Source: an uncultured Kordiimonas sp. (GTDB taxonomy: Bacteria > Pseudomonadota > Alphaproteobacteria > Sphingomonadales > Kordiimonadaceae). From it: a stretch of DNA of 64,000 bases. The stretch lies in contig CANMRM010000002.1 in assembly GCA_947500295.1 (NCBI GenBank), positions 248,001 to 312,000 of the forward strand. The letters are read 5' to 3'. This document shows positions 44,716 through 52,271 of the stretch, in pieces; position 1 is the first letter of the stretch, and every line of letters begins with the position of its first letter. The position numbers and the translations under genes are program-made. The notes under the pieces are model-generated. The model saw only the letters and a list, made by a program, of their open reading frames with translations. It searched no databases and was not told the DNA's origin.

Positions 44716-45866
44716 GCGCAGCCCCCTTGCTTTTCCACAGCTTCCCTCACTTTATGGATCGCGAAATCTATCTCTTCATCGGTGGTCATCCGGCCGATAC
44801 CAATCCGCAGCGACGCCTTGGCATTTTTTTCCGACACACCAAGCGCCTCAAGCACATATGATGGCCCGGTAACAGCTGACGCACAGGCGGCTCCGGACGA
44901 TACGGCAAGACCACGGATATCTGCAAACAAGCGATCACCATCAAGGCCCGGAAAACATACATTCAGGTTTCCCGACCACCGTTTATGCTCATGACCATTT
45001 ATGAACAGGCCGGGTGCGCATGTGCGAAGCCCGGATTTCAGTCTGGACATCATCGTTTCCAGCCGCCCTGCTTCCTGGGACATACCCGCTGCACACAGAT
45101 CTGCGGCCTTGCCAAGCCCTGCGACAAGCGCTGGTGCCTGCGTACCTGCGCGCAGGCCTGCTTCCTGACCACCACCGTGCATCTGCGGCGCTATGGTCAC
45201 TTCCCGGGCCTGCCTGCGATAAAGCGTTCCAACGCCTTTGGGACCATAGATTTTGTGGCCGGAGATGCTCATCAGGTCTATGTTCATGTCATGGACATCA
45301 AGGCTGATCTTGCCAAAAGCCTGCGCGGCATCCGTATGAAATAAAATGCCCCGCGCGCGACACAGCGCGCCAATTTCCTTCAACGGCTGAATAACACCGA
45401 TTTCGTTGTTTATTGCCATCACCGACACGAGCGCCGTGTCGCTACCAAGAGCATCCTCCAGTCGGTTCAGGTCCAGCAGACCATCCGTGCCAACAGGAAG
45501 TACCGTCAAACGGTAGCCTGCCCGTTTGCATGCGAGCGCAGCCTCCAGCACACATTTGTGCTCAGTGGCGACTGTAATGAGGTGAGGCCTCTTACCGCCC
45601 CAAACTTCCATGGTGCCCTTGATTGCCAGATTGTTGGCTTCGGTTGCGCCGGAAAGAAAGGTGATCGAGCCGGTTTCAGCCCCAATCAGGCCAGCAACCT
45701 GTTCGCGGGCAACGCCGAGAGCTGCCTCCGCCTCCCAGCCATATTTGTGCTCCGCTGAATGCGGATTTCCAAACTTGGTGGTCAGGTAGGGCATCATTGC
45801 AGCGAGCACCCGGTCATCGAGCGGCGTGGTCGACTGATAGTCCATATAAGCTGACATTACGCTCAT
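44712..45866 (-). CDS. Cysteine desulfurase, IscS-like
   Basis: A 384-residue PLP enzyme that takes sulfur from cysteine for Fe-S cluster and thio-cofactor synthesis. Lys205 in SGHKIYGPKG binds PLP, and Cys328 in SSGAACASAVTGPSYVL is the persulfide carrier on a long group I loop, close to IscS (SSGSACTSA). I start at 45866, where GAGGG lies seven bases upstream; an ATG in frame at 45920 lies inside the previous gene. It overlaps the ferredoxin gene at its 3' end. IscU, IscA, HscA/B are not in the window, so the assignment as the housekeeping IscS is not certain. Confidence 0.9.
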   Translation of the reverse strand: MSVMSAYMDYQSTTPLDDRVLAAMMPYLTTKFGNPHSAEHKYGWEAEAALGVAREQVAGLIGAETGSITFLSGATEANNLAIKGTMEVWGGKRPHLITVATEHKCVLEAALACKRAGYRLTVLPVGTDGLLDLNRLEDALGSDTALVSVMAINNEIGVIQPLKEIGALCRARGILFHTDAAQAFGKISLDVHDMNIDLMSISGHKIYGPKGVGTLYRRQAREVTIAPQMHGGGQEAGLRAGTQAPALVAGLGKAADLCAAGMSQEAGRLETMMSRLKSGLRTCAPGLFINGHEHKRWSGNLNVCFPGLDGDRLFADIRGLAVSSGAACASAVTGPSYVLEALGVSEKNAKASLRIGIGRMTTDEEIDFAIHKVREAVEKQGGCA

Positions 45867-45876
45867 GCCGCTGCCC

Positions 45877-46995
45877 TCATCGCTTTGCCGTGCGCTCATA
45901 AAGGCTACGCCAGGCGGCAATCAGTTTCTCAACATCCGCGTCGGTTGTGAGGCGGCCGAGCGACACCCTGATCGACGCATCCGCAACATCGGCGGGATAG
46001 CCCATCGCAGACAACACATGACTGACTTTGACTTTCCCCGACGAGCATGCAGAACCAGACGATACGCAGATGCCGTTGAGGTCAAAATGCATCACCTGGG
46101 TTTCGCCTTTAACCCCCGGCATGGCCACGCAGCTGGTATTGGCAGTGCGCTGTGCATCGGCGCTGATGATAACCGCATCGTTTGAGGATTGCTTCACCGC
46201 GTCCTCAAACCTGTCGCGCATGCCCGCCAAACGGTCCGCACCCACAAGGTCTTCAAGCGCTTCCAGTGCCGCAACGCCAAAACCGGCTATGCCAGCAACA
46301 TTCTCCGTACCGGACCTGCGGCCCAGCTCTTGCCCGCCACCGGCCACCAGTGGCTTCAGGGGGGACGTCGGGCCTGTCACAATTGCGCCTACGCCTTGCG
46401 GCCCGCCAATTTTGTGGGAAGACAGGGTCATATAGTCAACGCCCAGCGACACGAAATCGATCGGCAGTTTACCGGCGGCCTGCACAGCGTCAGTATGCAC
46501 GAGCGCACCAAATTCCTTGGCCACGGAGCTCACTTGCGCAAGGGGCTGAACAACCCCCGTTTCATTGTTTGCAAGCATAACGGAAACAAGTGCCGGCTCT
46601 GGCGCCTCCTCAAGCAGGGACTTCAGCGCAGCAAGATCAACTACCCCTGTCCCGTCCACAGGAAGGGTATATACCGGAAGGCCCGAAAGTTCGGCTGCAG
46701 CCAGGCCGCAGTCATGCTCGACAGCAGAAATGATAACACTGGCTGCACCGGCGCCGCGAATAACTGCGTTGTTGGCCTCAGTGCCGCCGGAACAAAATGT
46801 CACGTCGCGCACACGCGAGCCAACCAGCGCTGCAATTTTGCTGCGTGCCTCTTCAACAACGCGCCGCGCCTTTCGGCCTGCCTCATGCACCGATGAGGGG
46901 TTGCCGACATCGTGCATGGTTGCCGCGACAGTCTCGATTACGCTCTCGCGAATCGGGGCAGTTGCGTTGTAGTCCATATAGATTGACGTTCTCAT
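45877..46995 (-). CDS. Second cysteine desulfurase family enzyme
   Basis: A 372-residue NifS/IscS-family enzyme encoded directly upstream of the first (10 bases between stop and next start). PLP lysine is Lys195 in SSHKIGGPQG; Cys317 lies in SSGSACSSGKVKVSHVL, again a long loop with the catalytic cysteine. The two tandem enzymes are clearly different paralogues. Tandem desulfurases near Fe-S genes occur in several alphaproteobacteria. It is divergent from the alpha/beta hydrolase gene, separated by 158 bases that likely hold both promoters. Confidence 0.9.
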   Translation of the reverse strand: MRTSIYMDYNATAPIRESVIETVAATMHDVGNPSSVHEAGRKARRVVEEARSKIAALVGSRVRDVTFCSGGTEANNAVIRGAGAASVIISAVEHDCGLAAAELSGLPVYTLPVDGTGVVDLAALKSLLEEAPEPALVSVMLANNETGVVQPLAQVSSVAKEFGALVHTDAVQAAGKLPIDFVSLGVDYMTLSSHKIGGPQGVGAIVTGPTSPLKPLVAGGGQELGRRSGTENVAGIAGFGVAALEALEDLVGADRLAGMRDRFEDAVKQSSNDAVIISADAQRTANTSCVAMPGVKGETQVMHFDLNGICVSSGSACSSGKVKVSHVLSAMGYPADVADASIRVSLGRLTTDADVEKLIAAWRSLYERTAKR

Positions 46996-47153
46996 AGCTC
47001 GTCAAATAGGCGGAATGACCGGCCCGTTCAATCGAATTTAGGCCAAATCAACAAGATAGCTTGCGATTCGTCGTAAAAGTTCGATATATCGTGGCAGAAC
47101 ATGTGAAGGCTTCAAGTCTATTCACCAACAACACAGCGCAAAGAAAACAGTCT

Positions 47154-47801
47154 ATGCCAGAGATAATTTTCAGTGGCCCGGCCGGTCGGCTTGAGGGTCG
47201 CTACCAGCCCGGCAAATCCCCGACTTCACCGCTTGCCCTTATTCTCCATCCGCACCCTCAACATGGTGGCACGATGGACAACAAAGTTGCCTACTATCTC
47301 TATCACGCCTTTTCCCATAGGGGGTTCGCAACACTTCGGTTCAATTTCCGGGGGGTTGGACGCAGCCAGGGAGAATTCGACAGCGGGGTGGGTGAGCTTT
47401 CAGACGCCGCGTCGGCTCTGGACTGGATGCAGTCCATGAACCCCAATTCAACAGGCACCTGGATTGCAGGTTTCTCCTTTGGCGCCTGGATCGGCATGCA
47501 GCTGCTTATGCGGCGGCCCGAGATCAAGGGTTTCATCTCGGTTGCTCCACCAGCAAACCTGTATGACTTTTCGTTCCTGGCTCCCTGCCCGTCGTCAGGC
47601 CTTATCGTTCAGGCAGATCAGGACGAGCTTGTGACGCCGATCTCTATCGTCAAACTTGTCGAGAAGCTTAAGACCCAGAAGGCCATCACCATCGACCATG
47701 ATGTGATCAAGGGTGCGACGCACTTCTTTGAAACCGAACTGAATGCCTTGATGGCTTCTGTGAACAACTATCTGAACAAACGGCTTGCCGCAGACGACTG
47801 A
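47154..47801 (+). CDS. Alpha/beta hydrolase, CocE/NonD-like
   Basis: A 215-residue alpha/beta hydrolase with the characteristic HPHPQHGGTMDNKV near 32-44, RFNFRGVGRSQGEFD, nucleophile Ser108 in AGFSFGAWIG, acid in QADQDELVTP and His in KGATHFFE. This small group is conserved beside cysteine desulfurase/suf genes in many alphaproteobacteria but has no proven substrate. I start at ATG 47154; the frame is open 31 codons upstream without support. The ribosome site is weak (AAGAAA). Confidence 0.85.
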   Translation: MPEIIFSGPAGRLEGRYQPGKSPTSPLALILHPHPQHGGTMDNKVAYYLYHAFSHRGFATLRFNFRGVGRSQGEFDSGVGELSDAASALDWMQSMNPNSTGTWIAGFSFGAWIGMQLLMRRPEIKGFISVAPPANLYDFSFLAPCPSSGLIVQADQDELVTPISIVKLVEKLKTQKAITIDHDVIKGATHFFETELNALMASVNNYLNKRLAADD

Positions 47802-47848
47802 CGGCGCGGCAAATCCAACATCCACGCTTCGCAAAGACGATAGACTGA

Positions 47849-47875
47849 CCCAGCTAATCAGTGGTTTTAGCTGGG
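47849..47875. terminator. Hairpin between convergent genes
   Basis: CCCAGCTAA (47849-47857) pairs perfectly with TTAGCTGGG (47867-47875), nine pairs around a 9-base loop. It straddles the end of the LuxR-VOC gene and lies 48 bases past the hydrolase stop. Neither side has a long T run, so it is at best a weak bidirectional terminator. Confidence 0.4.
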
Positions 47876-48525
47876 CCATCATCGTTGCGGTCAGATTTCG
47901 CGGATATTTGAGACATCAGGGCAAGCGGCCTGCCGTCGGGGTCGTTGAAAAACGCCATCCACTCCTCCAGGCCATCTTCATGCTTGTGAACCATGTGAGG
48001 GGCGGTCTCAAACTCGACACCTTTTGCAATTAGGTCAGACTGGAACCCGACAATGTCCTCAACCTGAAAGTACAGGATCGAGTCTGGTGGCAGATCGCCG
48101 CTATGTTGATTAAGAAACAGACGCGATCCGCCACAATCAAAAAAGGCGATATCGCCAAATGAATAGAGGTGGGTGAGACCGAGTACATCCCGAAACCAGC
48201 CTGTTGCGGCCTTTATGTCAGATACGTTCCTCGAAACCTGCCCAATACAATCGATACCTGGCACCATGGTTTTCTCCTGATCTTTTCGCGCAAACGCGCT
48301 ATCGTCGGCGACTCCGGTCCATGTGCGCAGTTCGCCCCTGTTTGACTTGTGCAGTTTCTGCAGAATGTTGGTGACATGATATTTTACGGCATCAAGGCTG
48401 ATGCCCCGACGGGAAGCGATTTGCCTGTTCGTCATACCATGGCGCACGCCTTCCAAAACACGCCATTCAGCTGGCGTAAGGATGTCTTCGTGCGGCGGTC
48501 GCCCTCTCGCTTTTTTCGTGACCAT
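47854..48525 (-). CDS. LuxR-type HTH fused to a VOC (glyoxalase-fold) domain
   Basis: A 223-residue fusion. Residues about 15-70 are a LuxR/FixJ C-terminal HTH (LTPAEWRVLEGVRHGMTNRQIASRRGIS, then DAVKYHVTNILQKL). After a 15-residue linker, residues about 89-205 form a VOC domain (IDCIGQVSRNVSDIKAATGWF ... FFNDPDGRPLALMS). VOC domains bind metals, small aromatic or antibiotic ligands, or catalyse isomerisations and dioxygenations, so this looks like a one-component regulator with a VOC ligand pocket. GGAAGG precedes the ATG. It is divergent from the arsR-like gene by 127 bases. Confidence 0.85.
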   Translation of the reverse strand: MVTKKARGRPPHEDILTPAEWRVLEGVRHGMTNRQIASRRGISLDAVKYHVTNILQKLHKSNRGELRTWTGVADDSAFARKDQEKTMVPGIDCIGQVSRNVSDIKAATGWFRDVLGLTHLYSFGDIAFFDCGGSRLFLNQHSGDLPPDSILYFQVEDIVGFQSDLIAKGVEFETAPHMVHKHEDGLEEWMAFFNDPDGRPLALMSQISAKSDRNDDGPAKTTD

Positions 48526-48635
48526 GAACCCTTCCTACCCCATGCCTGTTTGAATTTCCCTACCCTTGCTGAAAAAAACAGATGGGTTCGCGACTGCATG
48601 CGCGCGAAAAATTGAGCTTGACGTTTTTTATTTCT

Positions 48636-48673
48636 TATATAACCATACTGTTATGGAACAAATTGGTTATATA
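48636..48673. promoter_or_regulatory. Inverted-repeat operator across the arsR-like start
   Basis: TATATAACCA (48636-48645) and TGGTTATATA (48664-48673) are a perfect 10-bp inverted repeat separated by 18 bases, flanking the start codon at 48653. A second inverted repeat, CCATA-CTGT-TATGG (48643-48656), lies within it. A TTGAGC box 18 bases upstream of TATATA would make the left arm the -10 element and the mRNA nearly leaderless. This is the layout of an autorepressed ArsR promoter. Confidence 0.62.
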
Positions 48674-49024
48674 CATTCTTCCCCCAATCTGGACGCCGTC
48701 TTCTCGGCGCTGGCCGACCCAACCCGCCGTGCCATCCTGACGCGCCTGATGCAGGGTGAAGCCTCGGTCACAGAAATCGCAGAGCCGTTTGACATGAGCC
48801 AACCCGCCATATCGCGGCACCTGAAAGTGCTGGAGCGCGCTGGCCTGCTTGAGCGAGACATTGACGAGCAACGCCGCCCGGCGCGGCTTAAGGCTGACAA
48901 TATGGCGGTCGCTGTCGATTGGCTGACCGAATTCAGGCGGTTCTGGAGCGCCAGCTTCGATCAGCTCGACGATCTTCTTGATGAAATGAACAAAGCTCAG
49001 GGAAAGGAAAACAAGAGTGAGTGA
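48653..49024 (+). CDS. ArsR family transcriptional regulator
   Basis: A 123-residue winged-helix repressor: LDAVFSALADPTRRAILTRL and VTEIAEPFDMSQPAISRHLKVLERAGLLERDIDEQRR are standard for the ArsR subgroup paired with AHSA1 proteins. No metal-binding cysteine motif (ELCVCDL) is present, so it is not an arsenic or metal sensor of the classic kind. The start at 48653 has no ribosome site, in line with a leaderless or near-leaderless transcript. It overlaps the SRPBCC gene by eight bases. Confidence 0.9.
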   Translation: MEQIGYIHSSPNLDAVFSALADPTRRAILTRLMQGEASVTEIAEPFDMSQPAISRHLKVLERAGLLERDIDEQRRPARLKADNMAVAVDWLTEFRRFWSASFDQLDDLLDEMNKAQGKENKSE

Positions 49025-49511
49025 TTTACTGGAATATGTAATAGAACGCGAGTTTAGCGCCTCTTTGGATTTGGTCTGGAAGGCCTGGACCGATCCCAAG
49101 CTCCTGTCACGCTGGTATGGCCCCAATGTGGAAACAATCATTCACGAATTTGACCTTCGCCCCGGCGGCAGATGGCTGAACGAAATGAAATGGGGTGATA
49201 ATTCCAGCCGCCAGAAAGTTGTATTCAAGGAAATCAGCAAAGGCGCCAAACTCGTCTGGCATCATCACTCATGCACTGATGATAACTGGAACGATTTCAA
49301 AAACCCCATGATGCCGGACTGGCCGCGCCTGCTTTTGACCACGGTCACCTTTGAAGCAAAAGGCGACAAAACGCTGGTCGTCCTGCGTCAGGTGCCCATG
49401 GAGGCCTCTGACGCAGAAATTGCCTGTTTTGCCCAGGCCATGTCCGGCATGGACAAAGGCTGGGGCAGCGGATTTGCAATCCTCGAGGATATGCTTGCGG
49501 AAATGCAATAA
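49017..49511 (+). CDS. SRPBCC/AHSA1-like ligand-binding protein
   Basis: A 164-residue START-like protein of the AHSA1 (activator of Hsp90 ATPase homologue 1-like) family: REFSASLDLVWKAWTDPKLLSRWYGP at the N-terminus and FAQAMSGMDKGWGSGFAILEDMLA at the end. These fold into a hydrophobic cavity for small ligands. It starts at GTG 49017 with AAGGAAAA upstream, overlapping the arsR-like gene by eight bases. ArsR-AHSA1 gene pairs are common in bacteria; the ligand is usually unknown, and it may be the signal or target of the repressor. Confidence 0.88.
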   Translation: MSDLLEYVIEREFSASLDLVWKAWTDPKLLSRWYGPNVETIIHEFDLRPGGRWLNEMKWGDNSSRQKVVFKEISKGAKLVWHHHSCTDDNWNDFKNPMMPDWPRLLLTTVTFEAKGDKTLVVLRQVPMEASDAEIACFAQAMSGMDKGWGSGFAILEDMLAEMQ

Positions 49512-49513
49512 TC

Positions 49514-50044
49514 CTACGCTGGCGGGCTTGCGGGCTCGCCAGCCTCTTCCAGGTGCCTTATCATATCCGCACCGGCTGCGACAAAACCCAGGCCAAACAG
49601 GATACCTGCAATGGTAAACCCGATTTGGCTTACCGCCATAAATGCCCACAGCCCCGCCGCAAATGAAACGAGCCAGAATATGGCAGCGCGTCTGTGCACT
49701 TTCCCATGGAGCATCACAGCCCCAAGTGCAGCCAGGGAGCCAGACAACACCAAAGCGCCCAAATGATAGAAATTGACACCCCAACGGACTGGGTCCGGCC
49801 CGACGATGCTCGCAAGCGCCACAATAGCAACAGCGAAACACAAGCCGCCCAAAACGCCAAATTTTTCCAAACGCTCAAGATACATGGCAAACAAGCCAAA
49901 CAGCAGCAATACATCAATGAAAAAATAGAGCACTTCAGTCCAGATCGCTCCGTCTACTCCGGCGAGCAACGGTGTAAAGATGCGCAAACCGCCACCGAAT
50001 ATGGCGACAGCTGCACCCGCTTTCAGCAAACCCGCTCTGGTCAT
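49514..50044 (-). CDS. Small polytopic membrane protein, unknown
   Basis: A 176-residue protein with about six hydrophobic segments (roughly 7-25, 38-55, 62-81, 90-110, 119-136, 140-162) and a short charged C-terminus (HLEEAGEPASPPA). I do not recognise a family. Its ATG overlaps the stop of the VOC gene (ATGA), so the two are made together and probably under the same SoxR-type promoter. It is convergent with the AHSA1 gene. Confidence 0.7.
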   Translation of the reverse strand: MTRAGLLKAGAAVAIFGGGLRIFTPLLAGVDGAIWTEVLYFFIDVLLLFGLFAMYLERLEKFGVLGGLCFAVAIVALASIVGPDPVRWGVNFYHLGALVLSGSLAALGAVMLHGKVHRRAAIFWLVSFAAGLWAFMAVSQIGFTIAGILFGLGFVAAGADMIRHLEEAGEPASPPA

Positions 50045-50433
50045 GATGCATCTGCATATGAGACAACTTCAAACTCGATGCCATCATCATCGTCAAAGTA
50101 GAAACGCCGGCCCGGCTCATAGTCCGCGTGGCTATGGGGTTTATAGCCGGCTTTAACCACCTTATCTTCGACTGCATCGAGGTCGTCCACGACAACACCA
50201 ACATGGTTGAGCCCGCCACGTGTCACATAGGTCGGTTTGCAGCCCTCTTTGTTCCGGCCTGCGGAATAAACAGCCAGATAATGGTCATCCGTGCCCACAT
50301 GAATGGTGAAGCCTTCGTTCTTCGCAGGCCCCTGCCAGCGGATATTCCAGTCAAACAGGTCACACAACAAGTTTGCGGTTTTATGGGGGTCACTGACGGT
50401 GATATTCACATGTTCCAAAAAACTGTTTTGCAT
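50041..50433 (-). CDS. VOC family (glyoxalase-like) protein
   Basis: A 130-residue VOC protein: FLEHVNITVSDPHKTANLLCDLFDW opens the first beta-alpha-beta module and GLNHVGVVVDDLDAVEDKVVKAGYK the second, ending GRRFYFDDDDGIEFEVVSY with the metal-ligand glutamate. His in HVNITV, His in NHVGVV and Glu near the end would form a metal site. It may detoxify an electrophile or carry out an isomerase/dioxygenase reaction; substrate unknown. I start at 50433, where AGAGGAAAA precedes the ATG. Its promoter contains a near-perfect soxbox. Confidence 0.86.
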   Translation of the reverse strand: MQNSFLEHVNITVSDPHKTANLLCDLFDWNIRWQGPAKNEGFTIHVGTDDHYLAVYSAGRNKEGCKPTYVTRGGLNHVGVVVDDLDAVEDKVVKAGYKPHSHADYEPGRRFYFDDDDGIEFEVVSYADAS

Positions 50434-50478
50434 GGTCTTTTCCTCTAAAAACTGACGTCGATAGTTCTTGATTTTTCT

Positions 50479-50509
50479 TACGTAGTTCCTCAACCTTACT
50501 TGAGGTCAA
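50479..50509 (-). promoter_or_regulatory. SoxR-box promoter driving the VOC/membrane-protein operon
   Basis: On the minus strand TTGACC (50509-50504) and TACGTA (50484-50479) are exactly 19 bases apart, the stretched spacing used by MerR-family activators. The spacer holds the dyad CCTCAACCTTACTTGAGG (50488-50505, read on the plus strand), matching the E. coli soxbox CCTCAAGTTAACTTGAGG in both six-base arms. soxR is encoded divergently next to it. The predicted start near 50472 leaves a 39-base leader before the VOC gene. The -10 box itself is weak, as expected for an activator-dependent promoter. Confidence 0.72.
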
Positions 50510-50537
50510 GGTATTTTCTGAAAAATTGGAAAAATAA

Positions 50538-50999
50538 ATGCATATGGATGATTTGATCCCGATCGGGCAGCTGGCGGAACGCACCGGTTTGTCTGTTTCG
50601 GCAATTCGATTTTACGAAACCAAGGGGCTGGTAAAACCCATGCGCAATTCTGGTGGGCAACGGCGGTTCCTGAGGTCGGATATCAGGCGCCTTTCGTTTG
50701 TCCTGATCGCCCAACAGCTTGGCCTGCCCCTGCGGGAGATCCTGACGGTCCTTGAGGCCCTGCCTCATGAACGCACGCCAACCCAACAAGACTGGACCCG
50801 GATCAGCAAAGCGGTTCGGGCAGAACTGGATGACCGCATCGCCAAACTCTCGCGCATGCGCGACAATCTGGACGGTTGCATCGGATGTGGCTGTCTGTCC
50901 CTGAAAAAGTGCGCGCTCTACAACCCGCAGGACAAGGCGGGCGGCAAAGGCCCCGGCCCCCAGTATCTTTTGCGGGAACGTGAAACCGAGGCAGACTAG
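50538..50999 (+). CDS. soxR: Redox-sensitive transcriptional activator SoxR
   Basis: SoxR is a MerR-family dimer whose [2Fe-2S] cluster is oxidised by redox-cycling compounds, switching on promoters with 19-bp spacers. The 153-residue protein has the MerR HTH (IGQLAERTGLSVSAIRFYETKGLV) and the cluster-binding cysteines 114, 117, 119 and 125 in CIGCGCLSLKKC, the exact CX2CXCX5C spacing. The end KGPGPQYLL matches the SoxR C-terminus. GGAAAAATAA precedes the ATG. It is divergent from the VOC operon over a soxbox and convergent with the nitroreductase gene. soxS is absent, as usual outside enterics. Confidence 0.96.
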   Translation: MHMDDLIPIGQLAERTGLSVSAIRFYETKGLVKPMRNSGGQRRFLRSDIRRLSFVLIAQQLGLPLREILTVLEALPHERTPTQQDWTRISKAVRAELDDRIAKLSRMRDNLDGCIGCGCLSLKKCALYNPQDKAGGKGPGPQYLLRERETEAD

Positions 51000-51014
51000 A
51001 TAGAGGCACAAATC

Positions 51015-52118
51015 TCAGATATCGGCAATCAGAACCGCTTCCACAGGACGTCTGAGCGACATGGGCAGCGGAGGGGCGTATCCAAAACGCACAACAAGAT
51101 CAGGGCGCTTGCCGCCAGCCCCCAACCAACGTGCAAATTCCTCGCGAACAGTTGGCACCTCCACAGGCTGGTTGATATGTGAATGGCGTATACCAAGCGC
51201 TGTCGCCTGCAAAGCAAACCGCTGGAAACTACGCCCTACCCTGACCCAGCTTTCTTCGCTCTCGTCGTCCCCTGTAAAAACAGCAACCCCCGCTGATGTC
51301 CGCACCTGCGCTGCATATTTGTCGTTCTCTGCGTCCTTGGTGTAAAACAGCCCAAACAAGGCTCGGCCAAGCCAACCGGGCATGGTCGGATTTCCAGAAC
51401 AGGCGGTGTAAAGGCCGTCGCCGGTCTCAACTGCCTCACCTGCATTAAACCGAATGGAGTGCTTCAACTCTGCTACGAATTCAGGGTCATCAACCTGCAG
51501 GCTGTTGCCCGCTATCACATAGTCGAGCAGTTGCTCCATTTGCTGCCTGTCCGTAATGAACCGGGTATTCACCCCTTCAACTGATGCAGCAGCTTCCAGT
51601 TTTTGCAGGTCTGGCAACGACACCGGTTTGCCGTCATAATCAGACCGGGTCGACTGCCGTTTTGGGATGGCATCATACAAGCCGCCAGAGGCAGGTGTGC
51701 CGGTTGCCAGATCAATGTCAATCCGTCCCGGTGCAGCCACATCAAAAAACAAGTCGCCGGGTTGCCCGTGCGCTGCACTCGCAATCAACAGATTTTCGGC
51801 GGCACACCCGAGGCTAACGAACAGGTGGTGGTCATCCGGATCCACAGCCGGCGTACGACGCGAGAAGTCAGGCAGAATACTGACGCTCCTGTGACCCAGA
51901 GCAAAGCGCCAGGGTTGGGTGTTGTGACCGTTGGCTGCCAAGGTCGCATAGCGAACCATATCTTTTGCCTCAGGGTTGTCTGACAGAACGGCGCGCAGAC
52001 GACGATTGGCGTCAAGATATCTGCCCCCTTCTTCGCTTGAGCACGCCGCAAGCGGTATGGCGGTACTTGCTGCTGCAAGTGCCATGAATTCGCGACGAGA
52101 AGACAATTGGGTAGGCAT
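51015..52118 (-). CDS. Tat-exported nitroreductase-family (Acg-like) lipoprotein
   Basis: A 367-residue protein with a twin-arginine signal (SRREFMALAAAS, Arg8-Arg9) ending in a lipobox LAAC with Cys26, so probably an exported lipoprotein. The body is a divergent double nitroreductase fold like the mycobacterial Acg/DosR-regulated proteins: VRYATLAANGHNTQPWRF, TRSDYDGKPVS, and QRFALQATALGIRHSHINQPVEV. These proteins bind FMN, which would explain Tat export of a folded protein; many are thought to store rather than turn over flavin. It stops 15 bases from soxR but in convergent orientation. Confidence 0.8.
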   Translation of the reverse strand: MPTQLSSRREFMALAAASTAIPLAACSSEEGGRYLDANRRLRAVLSDNPEAKDMVRYATLAANGHNTQPWRFALGHRSVSILPDFSRRTPAVDPDDHHLFVSLGCAAENLLIASAAHGQPGDLFFDVAAPGRIDIDLATGTPASGGLYDAIPKRQSTRSDYDGKPVSLPDLQKLEAAASVEGVNTRFITDRQQMEQLLDYVIAGNSLQVDDPEFVAELKHSIRFNAGEAVETGDGLYTACSGNPTMPGWLGRALFGLFYTKDAENDKYAAQVRTSAGVAVFTGDDESEESWVRVGRSFQRFALQATALGIRHSHINQPVEVPTVREEFARWLGAGGKRPDLVVRFGYAPPLPMSLRRPVEAVLIADI

Positions 52119-52271
52119 CTTTTTTATCCGTCCCTATTTCTAGGGAGCAGAATAGCGAAAATCCCAGTCGAGTATTTGACCGCTATCAAGTCACACAGAA
52201 ATGGCACAGCCTGCCATCGACCAGATCTAAGCAGACCAAATCAATAACCGAGGTCTCATCGCCTTTAATAC

